NCBI GenBank assembly: GCA_039105265.1
Contig: JAPFFF010000016.1
Coordinates: 496,001 to 560,000 of the forward strand
From: Tritrichomonas musculus
Taxonomy: Eukaryota; Parabasalia; Tritrichomonadida; Tritrichomonadidae
DNA length: 64,000 bases
Direction of reading: 5' to 3'
In this document: positions 12,497 to 20,854 of the stretch, piece after piece
Layout of the letters: each line of letters starts with the position of its first letter
How positions within the stretch are numbered: the stretch's first letter is position 1
Notes under the pieces: generated by a model
Database searches by the model: none
Seen by the model: the letters and a program-made list of their open reading frames with translations, nothing else
What the model was told of the DNA's origin: nothing
Translations under genes and position numbers: made by a program

Positions 12497-13579
12497 ATGA
12501 GTTATAATACACTTGATGAATTATTTAAAAAATATCCATGGAAGAGCAAATCTAAATTTGTTCCGTTAGCCAAACGATATGGTTTCACGGCGAAAGATGC
12601 TAACGATTTTCTAGACAAAAATATTGTCCATGATGTTAAGGTACCCAAAGCTAAATATATGCCAATCGTATCGAAACATTTACACGGATACCAGATGGAT
12701 ACATTTATTAATGAAAAGCATAAGGGAGGTCTCAATTATTTAATGTTCATCAATATTAATACGAGGAAGGCATATGCATATCCGTTACAAGGCAAGGGTT
12801 CAAAATCCGTTATCAACGCGCTACAATGTTTCATAAAAGATGTACACAATATTTATTCAATAACCAGCGACCAAGATGCTGCATATCTATCAAACGAGGT
12901 ACTTGGTTTTATGAAATCGAACAATATAATATACACCACTACTGAAGACAACAATCATAATGTACTTGGTATCATTAATCGATTCATGCGAACGATTCGT
13001 GATGCTATTGGTGAGAATAGATATATTGATGAAACTGAAATGAATGATTTGATTGATGCGTATAACAATACTCCTCATAGGGGATTAGATAATAGAGCTC
13101 CTAATGATATAACTAAAGATGATGAATTAACATACATCAATACTAAATCAAGCATCAACCCATATGATTTCAAAACAAATGATAGGGTTAGAATTGTATT
13201 AGCTAATGAACCATTCTCAAAGATAAGAAATCGGGTGAGCAAGGAGGCATATATTATTGACTCGAAATCAGGTAACCAATTCATAATTAAGTCAAAGGAT
13301 GATTCGATAGATAAGCTCCCGGGTTACCGCTTAATAAAAACCAATAATAATATACCGTTAGCAAATTCATTGAAGAATGGCAAGCGTGGTATTGTAAATA
13401 AAATTCTTAGTTATGATGTTAAGAAAAATAAATATAGGGTCGAGTATGAAGGTGGTAAACGCGATACTATCCCAGCGAAAAATCTTAGGGAGGGTCATCC
13501 AATCAAGTTGTCAAATCTTGAACTCGAATATTGGTCTACCAAAAATAATGTTCCCGAATCAATCACAAAATGGAGCTAA
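12497..13579 (+). CDS. Polinton retroviral-type integrase
   Basis: The 360-residue protein belongs to the rve/DDE integrase fold that inserts Polinton DNA into the host genome. Visible landmarks are the first core strand around YQMDTFI (about residue 68) followed by LMFININTRKAYAYPL, and the second Asp in ITSDQDAAYL (about residue 124). The helix region GIINRFMRTIRD and the usual NNTPHRGL segment follow (about residues 193-200). The C-terminal part, FKTNDRVRIV onward, resembles the SH3/chromo-like tail of such integrases. It lies between the first gene and the ATPase on the same strand, a common Polinton neighbourhood. Confidence 0.92.
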   Translation: MSYNTLDELFKKYPWKSKSKFVPLAKRYGFTAKDANDFLDKNIVHDVKVPKAKYMPIVSKHLHGYQMDTFINEKHKGGLNYLMFININTRKAYAYPLQGKGSKSVINALQCFIKDVHNIYSITSDQDAAYLSNEVLGFMKSNNIIYTTTEDNNHNVLGIINRFMRTIRDAIGENRYIDETEMNDLIDAYNNTPHRGLDNRAPNDITKDDELTYINTKSSINPYDFKTNDRVRIVLANEPFSKIRNRVSKEAYIIDSKSGNQFIIKSKDDSIDKLPGYRLIKTNNNIPLANSLKNGKRGIVNKILSYDVKKNKYRVEYEGGKRDTIPAKNLREGHPIKLSNLELEYWSTKNNVPESITKWS

Positions 13580-13594
13580 TTTTATTCCATATAA

Positions 13595-14461
13595 ATGAAA
13601 ACCAGTACTAAATCAGTCATTAAAAATGTTGAGAGAGAAATACAAAAAGCTATGCGCAAAAATCAAAAAGATATAGAGATGGCTTTGATAAAACCGCTAT
13701 CACCGGACTACCCATTTAGCACCAACGGAATATATTTCCTAATCGGTAAGCCTGGTGCTGGTAAATCATATTGGATATGGTCTCATATAATGATTACGGA
13801 AAAATTATTTAAGAAACCATATTATAATAAGATAATATTTTGTTCCACGAGTGGGAAGATGGATAAGACAGCTGAAGCTTTACATAAAAGTATTAAAACT
13901 CCAATACAATATGTGAAGGAGGATGAGTTGATGCCAATCTTACGTAAGCATCTCAAAAGGAAGGTTAAATATTATGCACTGGTCAAACATGTGTTATCCA
14001 AAATGAAAGATGCTAATGAGGAGATGGAACGCCTGATTGAAAAGCATTCATTACAAGATATTGATGATAGAATTGTATATATTGCCAATAAATTAGTTCA
14101 GTACGAGACTTCATCATATCCATACAATACATTAATTATTCTAGATGATTGTGCAGGAAGTGATTTATTGAAGAATGGGAATAGTGAATTCATTAGATTA
14201 TTGACCAAAACTAGGCATTATAATATCACTTGTATAATGGCGTTTCAAACGATTCGATTTGTTCATATTAATGCTAAACGTATGGCTACAGATATAATCT
14301 GCTACAGTGGATATAGTGAGGAGGATATCACATCATTACTGCAACAAACTAATAATAATTTAAACACTAAGGATGCGGTCCACCAGTATCTACAACACAG
14401 GGAACCCCATGATAAATTGATTCTTAATATAACAGCTGACAAGTATTACTTTGAGTCATAA
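13595..14461 (+). CDS. Polinton DNA-packaging ATPase (FtsK/HerA type)
   Basis: The 288-residue protein has a Walker A motif IGKPGAGKSY at about residues 50-59 and a Walker B motif TLIILDDCAG at about residues 178-187, followed by an arginine-bearing RLLTKTRHYN segment. This layout matches the A32-like packaging ATPases of Polintons and related dsDNA viruses, which drive DNA into capsids. The gene starts 15 bases after the integrase stop. Family membership is firm. Confidence 0.9.
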   Translation: MKTSTKSVIKNVEREIQKAMRKNQKDIEMALIKPLSPDYPFSTNGIYFLIGKPGAGKSYWIWSHIMITEKLFKKPYYNKIIFCSTSGKMDKTAEALHKSIKTPIQYVKEDELMPILRKHLKRKVKYYALVKHVLSKMKDANEEMERLIEKHSLQDIDDRIVYIANKLVQYETSSYPYNTLIILDDCAGSDLLKNGNSEFIRLLTKTRHYNITCIMAFQTIRFVHINAKRMATDIICYSGYSEEDITSLLQQTNNNLNTKDAVHQYLQHREPHDKLILNITADKYYFES

Positions 14462-14491
14462 ACCAGATATATATATTTTTAATACAAGTAA

Positions 14492-14911
14492 ATGGGATTC
14501 TTGAAAAAAATAATTAAAAATGGTATTGGATTGGCGGGCAATCAGGTGATGAATATGGCTAATAGCGCAACCGGTGGACTGGCTGGGAAGATATTTAGCG
14601 CAACTGTCAACAAGGTGAATAAAAATAGTGGTATCATTGGCAAGGTTGCTCGAGGATTAGGCAAGAAATTTTTAAATGATAAGACTCGTGAGAAAATATC
14701 CAATATTACAGATACGGCTATTAAATATATTCCTAAGGGGAATGTTAGGACTGCTCTAGAGAATATTAATAACGCTGCTCAAGGTAAGTCTAATCATAAT
14801 ATCAAGACTAAATATAATAAGCAATTGGATTCGACAGAACCGGCAAGTGTGCAGGCTAACGTTAAACCTAAACGTATCAGGACTAAATATGGAAAACGTT
14901 TGGGTAAGTAA
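14492..14911 (+). CDS. small basic Gly/Ala-rich Polinton protein (139 aa)
   Basis: The N-terminal half alternates glycine, alanine and hydrophobic residues (IGLAGNQVMNMANSATGG), which suggests an amphipathic or membrane-active segment. The C-terminal half is strongly basic and ends KRIRTKYGKRLGK. Small proteins of this look lie next to the ATPase in other Polintons and are thought to be virion components. No sequence family is recognised; the role is inference. Confidence 0.6.
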   Translation: MGFLKKIIKNGIGLAGNQVMNMANSATGGLAGKIFSATVNKVNKNSGIIGKVARGLGKKFLNDKTREKISNITDTAIKYIPKGNVRTALENINNAAQGKSNHNIKTKYNKQLDSTEPASVQANVKPKRIRTKYGKRLGK

Positions 14912-14954
14912 TAGGTGAAAGTTGGTGAAACTATGCTTTTTATTTTTACCATAA

Positions 14955-15569
14955 ATGGCTAAAAATCTTCGAGGAAGTAAAAGATTGCAAGTTATTCAAA
15001 ACTGGTTAAATGGGAGAGATGATGATGAATGGGAAGTGTTTCCGTGTAGAACTGAGGGAAAATATATCGTGAAACCTCGTAAGGAACCTCATACAAATCG
15101 TCACGTTGAACCAATTGTGAAAGATGATGATGACGAGCCAGCTGATAGCCCCCTTGAAAACGATGCTGATGACCCCGTTGATGAATGTGAACATGATGAG
15201 CCAACCCCTGACCCGAAACCATTCGTTAGACCTAAAACTAAACGTTCACCTCCAAGAACTCCCCCTAATAATTATGAATATGATCCAACTATTAATTTAG
15301 AGATATTGAATCAATTGAAACTTCTCGGTGAGGAATTCAAAATTAGACGTGAGAAAAAGGAACAGAAACGAATGATTAAGGAGGTTGTCCAAAAACAAAT
15401 ATCTCGACCGAGGATGCAATATAATTATGAATTCACGGAACCTGAATATAAACAATATCCAAATACTCAACCGATAGAATCACCTATGGAATCATCCAAT
15501 GAGCCCATCGAGCAACCTCAACAAATGTATCCCGTGAGAAGAAATCGAATATTTGCAGATGTCATATAA
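14955..15569 (+). CDS. Polinton protein with acidic and proline-rich middle (204 aa)
   Basis: The N-terminus is basic (MAKNLRGSKRLQVIQNWL). Residues 55-80 are acidic and are followed by a proline-rich basic stretch PKTKRSPPRTPPNN, a short charged helix and a proline/glutamine-rich tail. No family is recognised. The gene is in the same-strand series of probable structural genes, and a T-rich tract (TATTTTT at 14941) lies just upstream of its ATG. Confidence 0.6.
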   Translation: MAKNLRGSKRLQVIQNWLNGRDDDEWEVFPCRTEGKYIVKPRKEPHTNRHVEPIVKDDDDEPADSPLENDADDPVDECEHDEPTPDPKPFVRPKTKRSPPRTPPNNYEYDPTINLEILNQLKLLGEEFKIRREKKEQKRMIKEVVQKQISRPRMQYNYEFTEPEYKQYPNTQPIESPMESSNEPIEQPQQMYPVRRNRIFADVI

Positions 15570-15596
15570 TTAAGTGATTATTTTTTATTTCATTAA

Positions 15597-16766
15597 ATGA
15601 CTTCAAATAAACTTATTTCCCAACTAACTAAGAAAGAAATACTTCAACTACCTGGGTTCGCTGGATTAAATAAAATATTGTTACCAAATTTGAAAAATAT
15701 ATTGCGTGCTCATCTCGTGAAAACAAATATATTCAAACGTGGTGTTCGCGTTAATGATTATTTAGATTATTGCAAGAAACACAAATTGGATTCTATTCAA
15801 ATAGATACATCGATTAAACAACCTACTAAATCTAATCGCAAATTGAGTAAAGCTGATATTAACGCACAGATTAAACAACCTACTAAATCTAATCGCAAAT
15901 TGAGTAAAGCTGATATTGACGCAAAGATTAAAGGATACAAACAAGATATGGATGAGTATACAAAATTATTGGAGAAGGCGAAATTGAATCCAGCAGCTGA
16001 ACCAGGTGTTGATGAATGTATACACTATATAAATAATTACGAGGATAATATACTAAAATTGCTTAGCGATAAATATAATAAACCTGAATTGAAAACTGTT
16101 ATTAATGAAATCAAAGCATTGCAAGAAGAAATGGATGATTATTTATATGTTGATAATAAATTGAGACAGTTATTGTATGAACTGAAAGATTATGAATATG
16201 ATTTGAATAATAATGCTGATGCGTTAACCGAGGATGAATTAAATGAGACCAGGAACGCTGTTAAACAACATACTGCTGAGATAGCTAAACTCAAGAAGAA
16301 TTTCGTTGAATTGAGTGATGATGAGTTTGAAGCTAAATATTATAATAAGCTCGAGAAACTACGTGAACGTAGACAGCAGATGGAAAATGAGATTAACAAA
16401 TTAGTCGAGGAGGATAAAAATAAACGTAAGCGAGCTAGAAAACCCAAACCCAAGTTATCAGATGAGCAAAAGGCAGCCAATCGTGAGATGAGGTCAAAGC
16501 GACGACGTGAGAAGAAACTATTAAATGTACCTACTGCAGATTTATCACGTGAGGAACAATTTGATAAAGAAATATTACTTAGTGAGAAGAGGATTATTGA
16601 GTTGGAAAAGACATATGCTCCATATAAAGATGATGAGCGATACGCTACAGAATTGCAAAATGAAATAAATAGGTTACGTAATAATATTGATTACGTTAAT
16701 AAAAAGAAGAAAGCTTATATTGCTGAGAAAAGTGAAACCAAGAAATCGAGAAGACGAAAGAAGTAA
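15597..16766 (+). CDS. Polinton coiled-coil protein with LPGF-type N-terminal module (389 aa)
   Basis: Residues 1-60 form a compact module (LTKKEILQLPGF, then NLKNILRAHL, then RGVRVNDYLDYC). The same module opens the DNA polymerase at 22668 and occurs near the start of the protein at 20855. A tandem repeat of about 23 residues (containing KQPTKSNRKLSKADI twice) follows. The rest is a long charged coiled coil with a very basic segment KNKRKRARKPKPKLSDEQ near residue 275. Polintons often encode coiled-coil proteins of unknown job; a nucleoprotein or scaffold role is inference. Confidence 0.7.
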   Translation: MTSNKLISQLTKKEILQLPGFAGLNKILLPNLKNILRAHLVKTNIFKRGVRVNDYLDYCKKHKLDSIQIDTSIKQPTKSNRKLSKADINAQIKQPTKSNRKLSKADIDAKIKGYKQDMDEYTKLLEKAKLNPAAEPGVDECIHYINNYEDNILKLLSDKYNKPELKTVINEIKALQEEMDDYLYVDNKLRQLLYELKDYEYDLNNNADALTEDELNETRNAVKQHTAEIAKLKKNFVELSDDEFEAKYYNKLEKLRERRQQMENEINKLVEEDKNKRKRARKPKPKLSDEQKAANREMRSKRRREKKLLNVPTADLSREEQFDKEILLSEKRIIELEKTYAPYKDDERYATELQNEINRLRNNIDYVNKKKKAYIAEKSETKKSRRRKK

Positions 16767-16788
16767 TTTTTTTATTATATAAAAAGTA

Positions 16789-18366
16789 ATGTTGAACAAT
16801 GAAGTGATTATGCAAACATCTGCGGATGCATGCACCCAGATAGCCTCATATTTTGATACCGTCGATAATTGCATTGCGATGAGTGATACTAATAAACAAT
16901 ATTCGATCAACCCACAGACGAGTTATGGACCATCGCCCCCAATCAAAAGTGGCTCGTATACATCTGTAATCATATCACCAAATACTCACAACACGGCTGA
17001 TTTATACAACGGATTCATTAAGGCAACGATGGAGATTAAAGTTAATATCGATGATAAGATAGATACAGCAAATGTTGGCGATTATAGTTTCAATAATATA
17101 TGGTATGGATTTAAAGATGCACGTGATGCTATTGAGAAGTATGAAATTGTAGCAAATGGTATCACCATATATACACAAAATTATGGCTGTGAAGAATCAT
17201 TTCTTACAGCTTGTTGTTCCAACGAAACCACGAAGAGGGCAGATATTTATTCGAAAACTAGGCATAAAGATGTATGGAGACAGAATGAAGGGTGCCGCTG
17301 CGGTTTCGTAGTTTACTGGACTAAAGATAGGACCGAAGCTACTGGTACGATTAATTTGAAGATAGATTTGAGAAGATTCTTGCCGATATCTAACATTAAA
17401 TATCTCCCAGCGTTTGCAGGCAAAATAGAACTGCGATTATATTTCTCATGCGCGGGACTAGTATATTGTCCATGTGGACCTGATGAAAATTTGATCAATA
17501 ATCCTGGTAAGTATTCAAAATATACATTTCATCCCGTCACGACAGAATTCAAGCAAATAGGTAATCCAATAAGATGTTGGGCGACATCTACAACCGCTAA
17601 TGGATTATATACATTAAATAATGCTGATAGAACAAGTAATGTTATATGGTATGAGGTCAAGGATTGCCTCAGTATTATCCCATGTTTTGGAATTAGTGAG
17701 AGTGTTTATAACTCATTGGTTCAACGATATAGTGATCCATCTCACCCGTTAACATTTCCTACACAAACATTATCTGTATACACGACAACTAATAAACTCG
17801 AGCAACCTAATGATAAGACCACCTGTACTATCACTCCAAGATTTGTTGATAGTATATTTTGTTTATTCCCGTTGCGTAATACTGATAAAACTGTTTTCAA
17901 GAATCCATTATTCAAATCATTCTACATTAATGCGGGTGGATATGGCAACATACCTTCGCGACCATTTGGTACAACTGAAGAGTACCCCGAATTCTTGGAA
18001 TATTGCCAGAATGCAATGAACATGAATGGTGAGCAGAGTGGTTTCAATAAGGAGGTCGTCAGATCGCTAACCAATTCATATTCATTTAACTCAACGACTG
18101 GTTATTATAGTGACGACAGGTCATCGTTTTTCATTGGTCTCCCAACAGAAACTGATAATACATATCAACAGGGACTCACTTCGCTATCACCTATCAATTT
18201 TGAAATGAATATTACTCAAAGTGCGACTGAAGGTTCATTTGCGAAGAGTGTAGATGCCAACCCACTTTTCTGCTTATTATATGATGCCTCGATTAGTATA
18301 TTAGTTCAACCAAATGGTATGCCTCCATTGGTTCGTATTGGTAACTATGATTTAACTACACCTTGA
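16789..18366 (+). CDS. probable Polinton major capsid protein (double jelly roll type)
   Basis: The 525-residue beta-rich protein has the size and layout expected of the Polinton major capsid protein. The N-terminal part carries an extended strand region (SGSYTSVIISPNTHNTADLY) and an aromatic segment NNIWYGFKDARDAIEKYEI. The stretch RRFLPISNIKYLPAFAGKI at about residues 193-211, followed by ELRLYFS, resembles the conserved interior of hexon-like capsid proteins of this group. It is the largest gene of the plus-strand structural block. Assignment rests on context and pattern; a profile search would settle it. Confidence 0.7.
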   Translation: MLNNEVIMQTSADACTQIASYFDTVDNCIAMSDTNKQYSINPQTSYGPSPPIKSGSYTSVIISPNTHNTADLYNGFIKATMEIKVNIDDKIDTANVGDYSFNNIWYGFKDARDAIEKYEIVANGITIYTQNYGCEESFLTACCSNETTKRADIYSKTRHKDVWRQNEGCRCGFVVYWTKDRTEATGTINLKIDLRRFLPISNIKYLPAFAGKIELRLYFSCAGLVYCPCGPDENLINNPGKYSKYTFHPVTTEFKQIGNPIRCWATSTTANGLYTLNNADRTSNVIWYEVKDCLSIIPCFGISESVYNSLVQRYSDPSHPLTFPTQTLSVYTTTNKLEQPNDKTTCTITPRFVDSIFCLFPLRNTDKTVFKNPLFKSFYINAGGYGNIPSRPFGTTEEYPEFLEYCQNAMNMNGEQSGFNKEVVRSLTNSYSFNSTTGYYSDDRSSFFIGLPTETDNTYQQGLTSLSPINFEMNITQSATEGSFAKSVDANPLFCLLYDASISILVQPNGMPPLVRIGNYDLTTP

Positions 18367-18416
18367 GTAAATTTTCAAACAATACAACACATTATTTTTG
18401 TTTATTTGCATAATAA

Positions 18417-18845
18417 ATGAATAAGTATAAAAACCCGAATTCAACAACCATCGGTACCACTGGATGTATGTATAATGAATCGACCACCACCAACGAAGAT
18501 GTTGAGTATAATCATTATGGTATATATTCAAATGATAATACTTATGCGGTCACATTCAATCCTCACATCAATCGACCACCTACCAAAAATATGCCACACA
18601 ATCCAGTTAGACCACCTCCAACTGATGAGCATATGACGCTTACTCAAAATGAGCCTCCCGTGAGTATGACTGATGGGATGCATTATTTGAACAATGCGAC
18701 AACGAAACCTCCTCCATTGCTACCACCATATTTGAATAGACCTCAAGACCTGGCAGCGATTCAAGGATTGGCTAATGAGAGAGATAAGGCAAATTTGATA
18801 TATAATAAGCCGGCTAATATCAATTTCAAAAATATACATTATTGA
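18417..18845 (+). CDS. Polinton protein, Asn/Pro-rich (142 aa)
   Basis: A low-complexity protein rich in N, T, P and Y, with proline runs (NRPPTKNMPHNPVRPPP and PPPLLPPYLNRP). It lies 50 bases after the capsid-like gene on the same strand. No family is recognised. Disorder and position suggest a virion accessory protein, which is inference. Confidence 0.55.
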   Translation: MNKYKNPNSTTIGTTGCMYNESTTTNEDVEYNHYGIYSNDNTYAVTFNPHINRPPTKNMPHNPVRPPPTDEHMTLTQNEPPVSMTDGMHYLNNATTKPPPLLPPYLNRPQDLAAIQGLANERDKANLIYNKPANINFKNIHY

Positions 18846-18882
18846 GAAATCACATGGTTTATAATATTTTATTTTTGGGGAA

Positions 18883-19413
18883 ATGATCAAGAAAAGAAAT
18901 GCTAATGCAGGTATCAATGCAAACGTTTCATTAGAACCATCAGCTGCATCGCAATCAACATCTAATATTAATAATAATATCATCATTAATAAGAGGGATG
19001 ATGGCAAGGAGGATATCGTCATTACGAGAGATATCGATGAGGAGCAACCAGTATCATCCGCTGAGGGCATGGATGTGAGGACTGTTATATTAGAATCATA
19101 TGCACAAATATTATTGAATCAAGATAAGGCGTTATTAAGTAATCTCATCTCCAAAAATTGTATCATTGTTCCCATGTCGGCTTTACAAAATATTATCAAG
19201 GCAGCTATCCATACTGAACAGGTAGATATATATCTGGATGAAGATATTAAATGTTGTGCAACTAAAGCTAATCCAATTCGCAAAATAGAAGCTATCAAAA
19301 TTGTTAATGAGAATGGAGAAATTGTAACTGATTTCAAGCAGGTCTACAATAAGGAGTATAACGAACTTGTTAACGTATACCATTTATGTCTCAAATACTG
19401 CATCAATATGTAA
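18883..19413 (+). CDS. Polinton protein of unknown function (176 aa)
   Basis: The N-terminal 50 residues are low-complexity (Asn, Ser, Ile and charged). The C-terminal 110 residues look folded, with a helical segment LLNQDKALLSNLISKNC and a mixed segment ending VNVYHLCLKYCINM. No family is recognised. The same-strand spacing fits the series. Downstream comes the only large gap of the element's interior. Confidence 0.55.
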   Translation: MIKKRNANAGINANVSLEPSAASQSTSNINNNIIINKRDDGKEDIVITRDIDEEQPVSSAEGMDVRTVILESYAQILLNQDKALLSNLISKNCIIVPMSALQNIIKAAIHTEQVDIYLDEDIKCCATKANPIRKIEAIKIVNENGEIVTDFKQVYNKEYNELVNVYHLCLKYCINM

Positions 19414-19414
19414 A

Positions 19415-19547
19415 AATGCAAAAACCAACCCCCGTAACTGGATGCGTAATGCATTCTCTCGAGGAACCAACATACGTACCCGGGATTATATATCAATCCC
19501 CCAAGGAAAATATCTGCATCCAATTACAGGAGCTGGTTTGGGTTTGC
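19415..19547 (-). ncRNA. candidate structured RNA, long stem with wobble-compatible mismatches
   Basis: Positions 19422-19445 and 19516-19539 are 24-base inverted arms with four differences. On the minus strand all four become G-U wobble pairs, giving an unbroken 24-pair RNA helix. After a 4-base bulge the helix gains eight more pairs (AATGCAAA near 19415 with TTTGCATT near 19544). The loop holds a further hairpin GGGATT/AATCCC (19482-19487 with 19495-19500). The strand is inferred from the wobble pattern only; transcription is not shown. Confidence 0.4.
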
Positions 19548-19577
19548 ATTGCCGACAATGCTTCGTATTATCCATAA
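19416..19577 (+). CDS. possible small protein (53 aa), overlaps a strong RNA-like stem
   Basis: An ATG at 19416, two bases after the previous stop, opens a 53-codon frame with a protein-like composition (PTPVTGCVMHSLEEPTYVPG near the start). The same DNA forms a long inverted repeat (19422-19445 with 19516-19539), so the frame may be incidental. No family is recognised. Confidence 0.25.
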   Translation: MQKPTPVTGCVMHSLEEPTYVPGIIYQSPKENICIQLQELVWVCIADNASYYP

Positions 19578-19659
19578 TCCACAAGTAATAGCTTACCACA
19601 AGGTGTTTAGTTCGCTAGGGCTCTATCACAAATATGGACCGAAAATAATACGAAAAATC

Positions 19660-19732
19660 GGTATGGCAGCGAATCGAACTCATGCCTGCCGCCGAAGCTG
19701 GGAGACATGCTTCATGATCCAACAACTATACC
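19660..19732 (-). ncRNA. tRNA-like sequence with B-box and T-run
   Basis: The minus-strand reading is 73 bases. A 7-base acceptor-like pair closes it (GGTATAG with CCATACC, one mismatch). It has a B-box-like GAGTTCGATTC, and a TTTTT run (plus 19653-19657) begins two bases beyond the end, as after Pol III genes. An internal 7-pair helix (CATGTCT with AGGCATG) is present. The T-arm and anticodon arm do not fold canonically and no anticodon can be named, so it is at best a degenerate or unusual tRNA-like RNA. A GTTAGCGCTAAC palindrome (19734-19745) sits just upstream. Confidence 0.35.
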
Positions 19733-19900
19733 AGTTAGCGCTAACACATATATGTTTTCGATTTACTATTTAAACTGTTCCAACTATATTCCATCATACA
19801 TATAGAACGCAGTTCCTGCTCGCTCTATATACCCAAAATTTTTCAAAAATATTTTTTATATCACATGTCCAAAATTATTTTATTTTTTATCCTAATATAA

Positions 19901-20359
19901 ATGTCTGTTGATTCAATCGTAGACACTAACAATAACTTCTACTCACCAACCAAGCTCGTTTCATTTATCAATGATACATATAAGAACAACAAGTTTGTAA
20001 AGGCTGTCATCTATTTCGAAGGGGAGAAAGTATTTAAAAATAAGTTTGACAAATATTGTTGCAAACCTTTATTCATCACACTCGAATCTAATAATAAGAA
20101 AAATAATGTATTCATCAACTATAATAAAATCATTAAATTGTTTGGGGATTCGATTATAGTATCATTCAACTGCAAATTCGATAGCAAGGATAAGCTATAC
20201 GTCCTTATCATAGAACTCACAATGCAAACATATATGGACACCCCATACTATCCATGTCACGTTCTTGAATGCGTCAACAAACATAATATCAAATGTATTC
20301 GCGACCAGTTCAAAATTGAATTCGATGATAGCGATATAAAGGATGATTGCTTCGTATAA
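19901..20359 (+). CDS. Polinton protein of unknown function (152 aa)
   Basis: A folded-looking, mixed alpha/beta protein with several cysteines (KYCCKPLFITLES and YPCHVLECVNKHNIKCIRDQ). No family is recognised. It is preceded by a T-rich tract and by the 490-base gap with RNA-like structures. Confidence 0.55.
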   Translation: MSVDSIVDTNNNFYSPTKLVSFINDTYKNNKFVKAVIYFEGEKVFKNKFDKYCCKPLFITLESNNKKNNVFINYNKIIKLFGDSIIVSFNCKFDSKDKLYVLIIELTMQTYMDTPYYPCHVLECVNKHNIKCIRDQFKIEFDDSDIKDDCFV

Positions 20360-20405
20360 ATATGCGTCGATTATTTTTTATATAATATTTTTTCTCGATA
20401 AGCAA

Positions 20406-20813
20406 ATGAGTGAATCGCAAGTAGATAGCCCAACTATTACTAATCAACTTCCATCCGTCACCGGGACAATTGTTAAATCGAAATCGAGTGATGTATTAAA
20501 TAAGATTGATAACATTGATGATGAACCTGTTGAACCTGAATCTAAGAAGCCTCGTGGGCGAAGATGTAAGTATGCTAATGATGACGAGCGACGAGCTGCT
20601 AGACGCCAACAGCAACGTGAATATAGATTACGTAAAAAATATGAAATGGAGATACTAAGGAGATATGTCGAGGAACATCTTGATGAGCTTGAAGAGGAGG
20701 AAGAGGATACCCCAGATGCGGATAATATCGATTGTAGTGTTAATGAGACAATTAATGAGACAATTAATGAGACACCTGATGATGAACCCTTAGTAGATGA
20801 CTGTAATAATTAA
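20406..20813 (+). CDS. Polinton basic-region protein, bZIP-like composition (135 aa)
   Basis: The ATG at 20406 is preferred over an upstream in-frame non-ATG start, because it follows the T-rich promoter-like tract and gives the MSESQVDS N-terminus. A strongly basic helix (DERRAARRQQQREYRLRKKY, about residues 60-80) is followed by an acidic helix and a short tandem repeat of NETI. The basic-then-helical layout resembles DNA-binding bZIP regions, but no leucine heptad is clear. A DNA- or RNA-binding role is inference. Confidence 0.55.
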   Translation: MSESQVDSPTITNQLPSVTGTIVKSKSSDVLNKIDNIDDEPVEPESKKPRGRRCKYANDDERRAARRQQQREYRLRKKYEMEILRRYVEEHLDELEEEEEDTPDADNIDCSVNETINETINETPDDEPLVDDCNN

Positions 20814-20854
20814 ATAATTACATTTTATCGAACCATATTTTTATTTTTGTTTAA

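Noticed and set aside
19549-19773. 74-codon frame overlapping the tRNA-like segment
   Set aside because: Its composition is not protein-like (many Cys, His and Arg in no pattern), and it overlaps strong inverted repeats.
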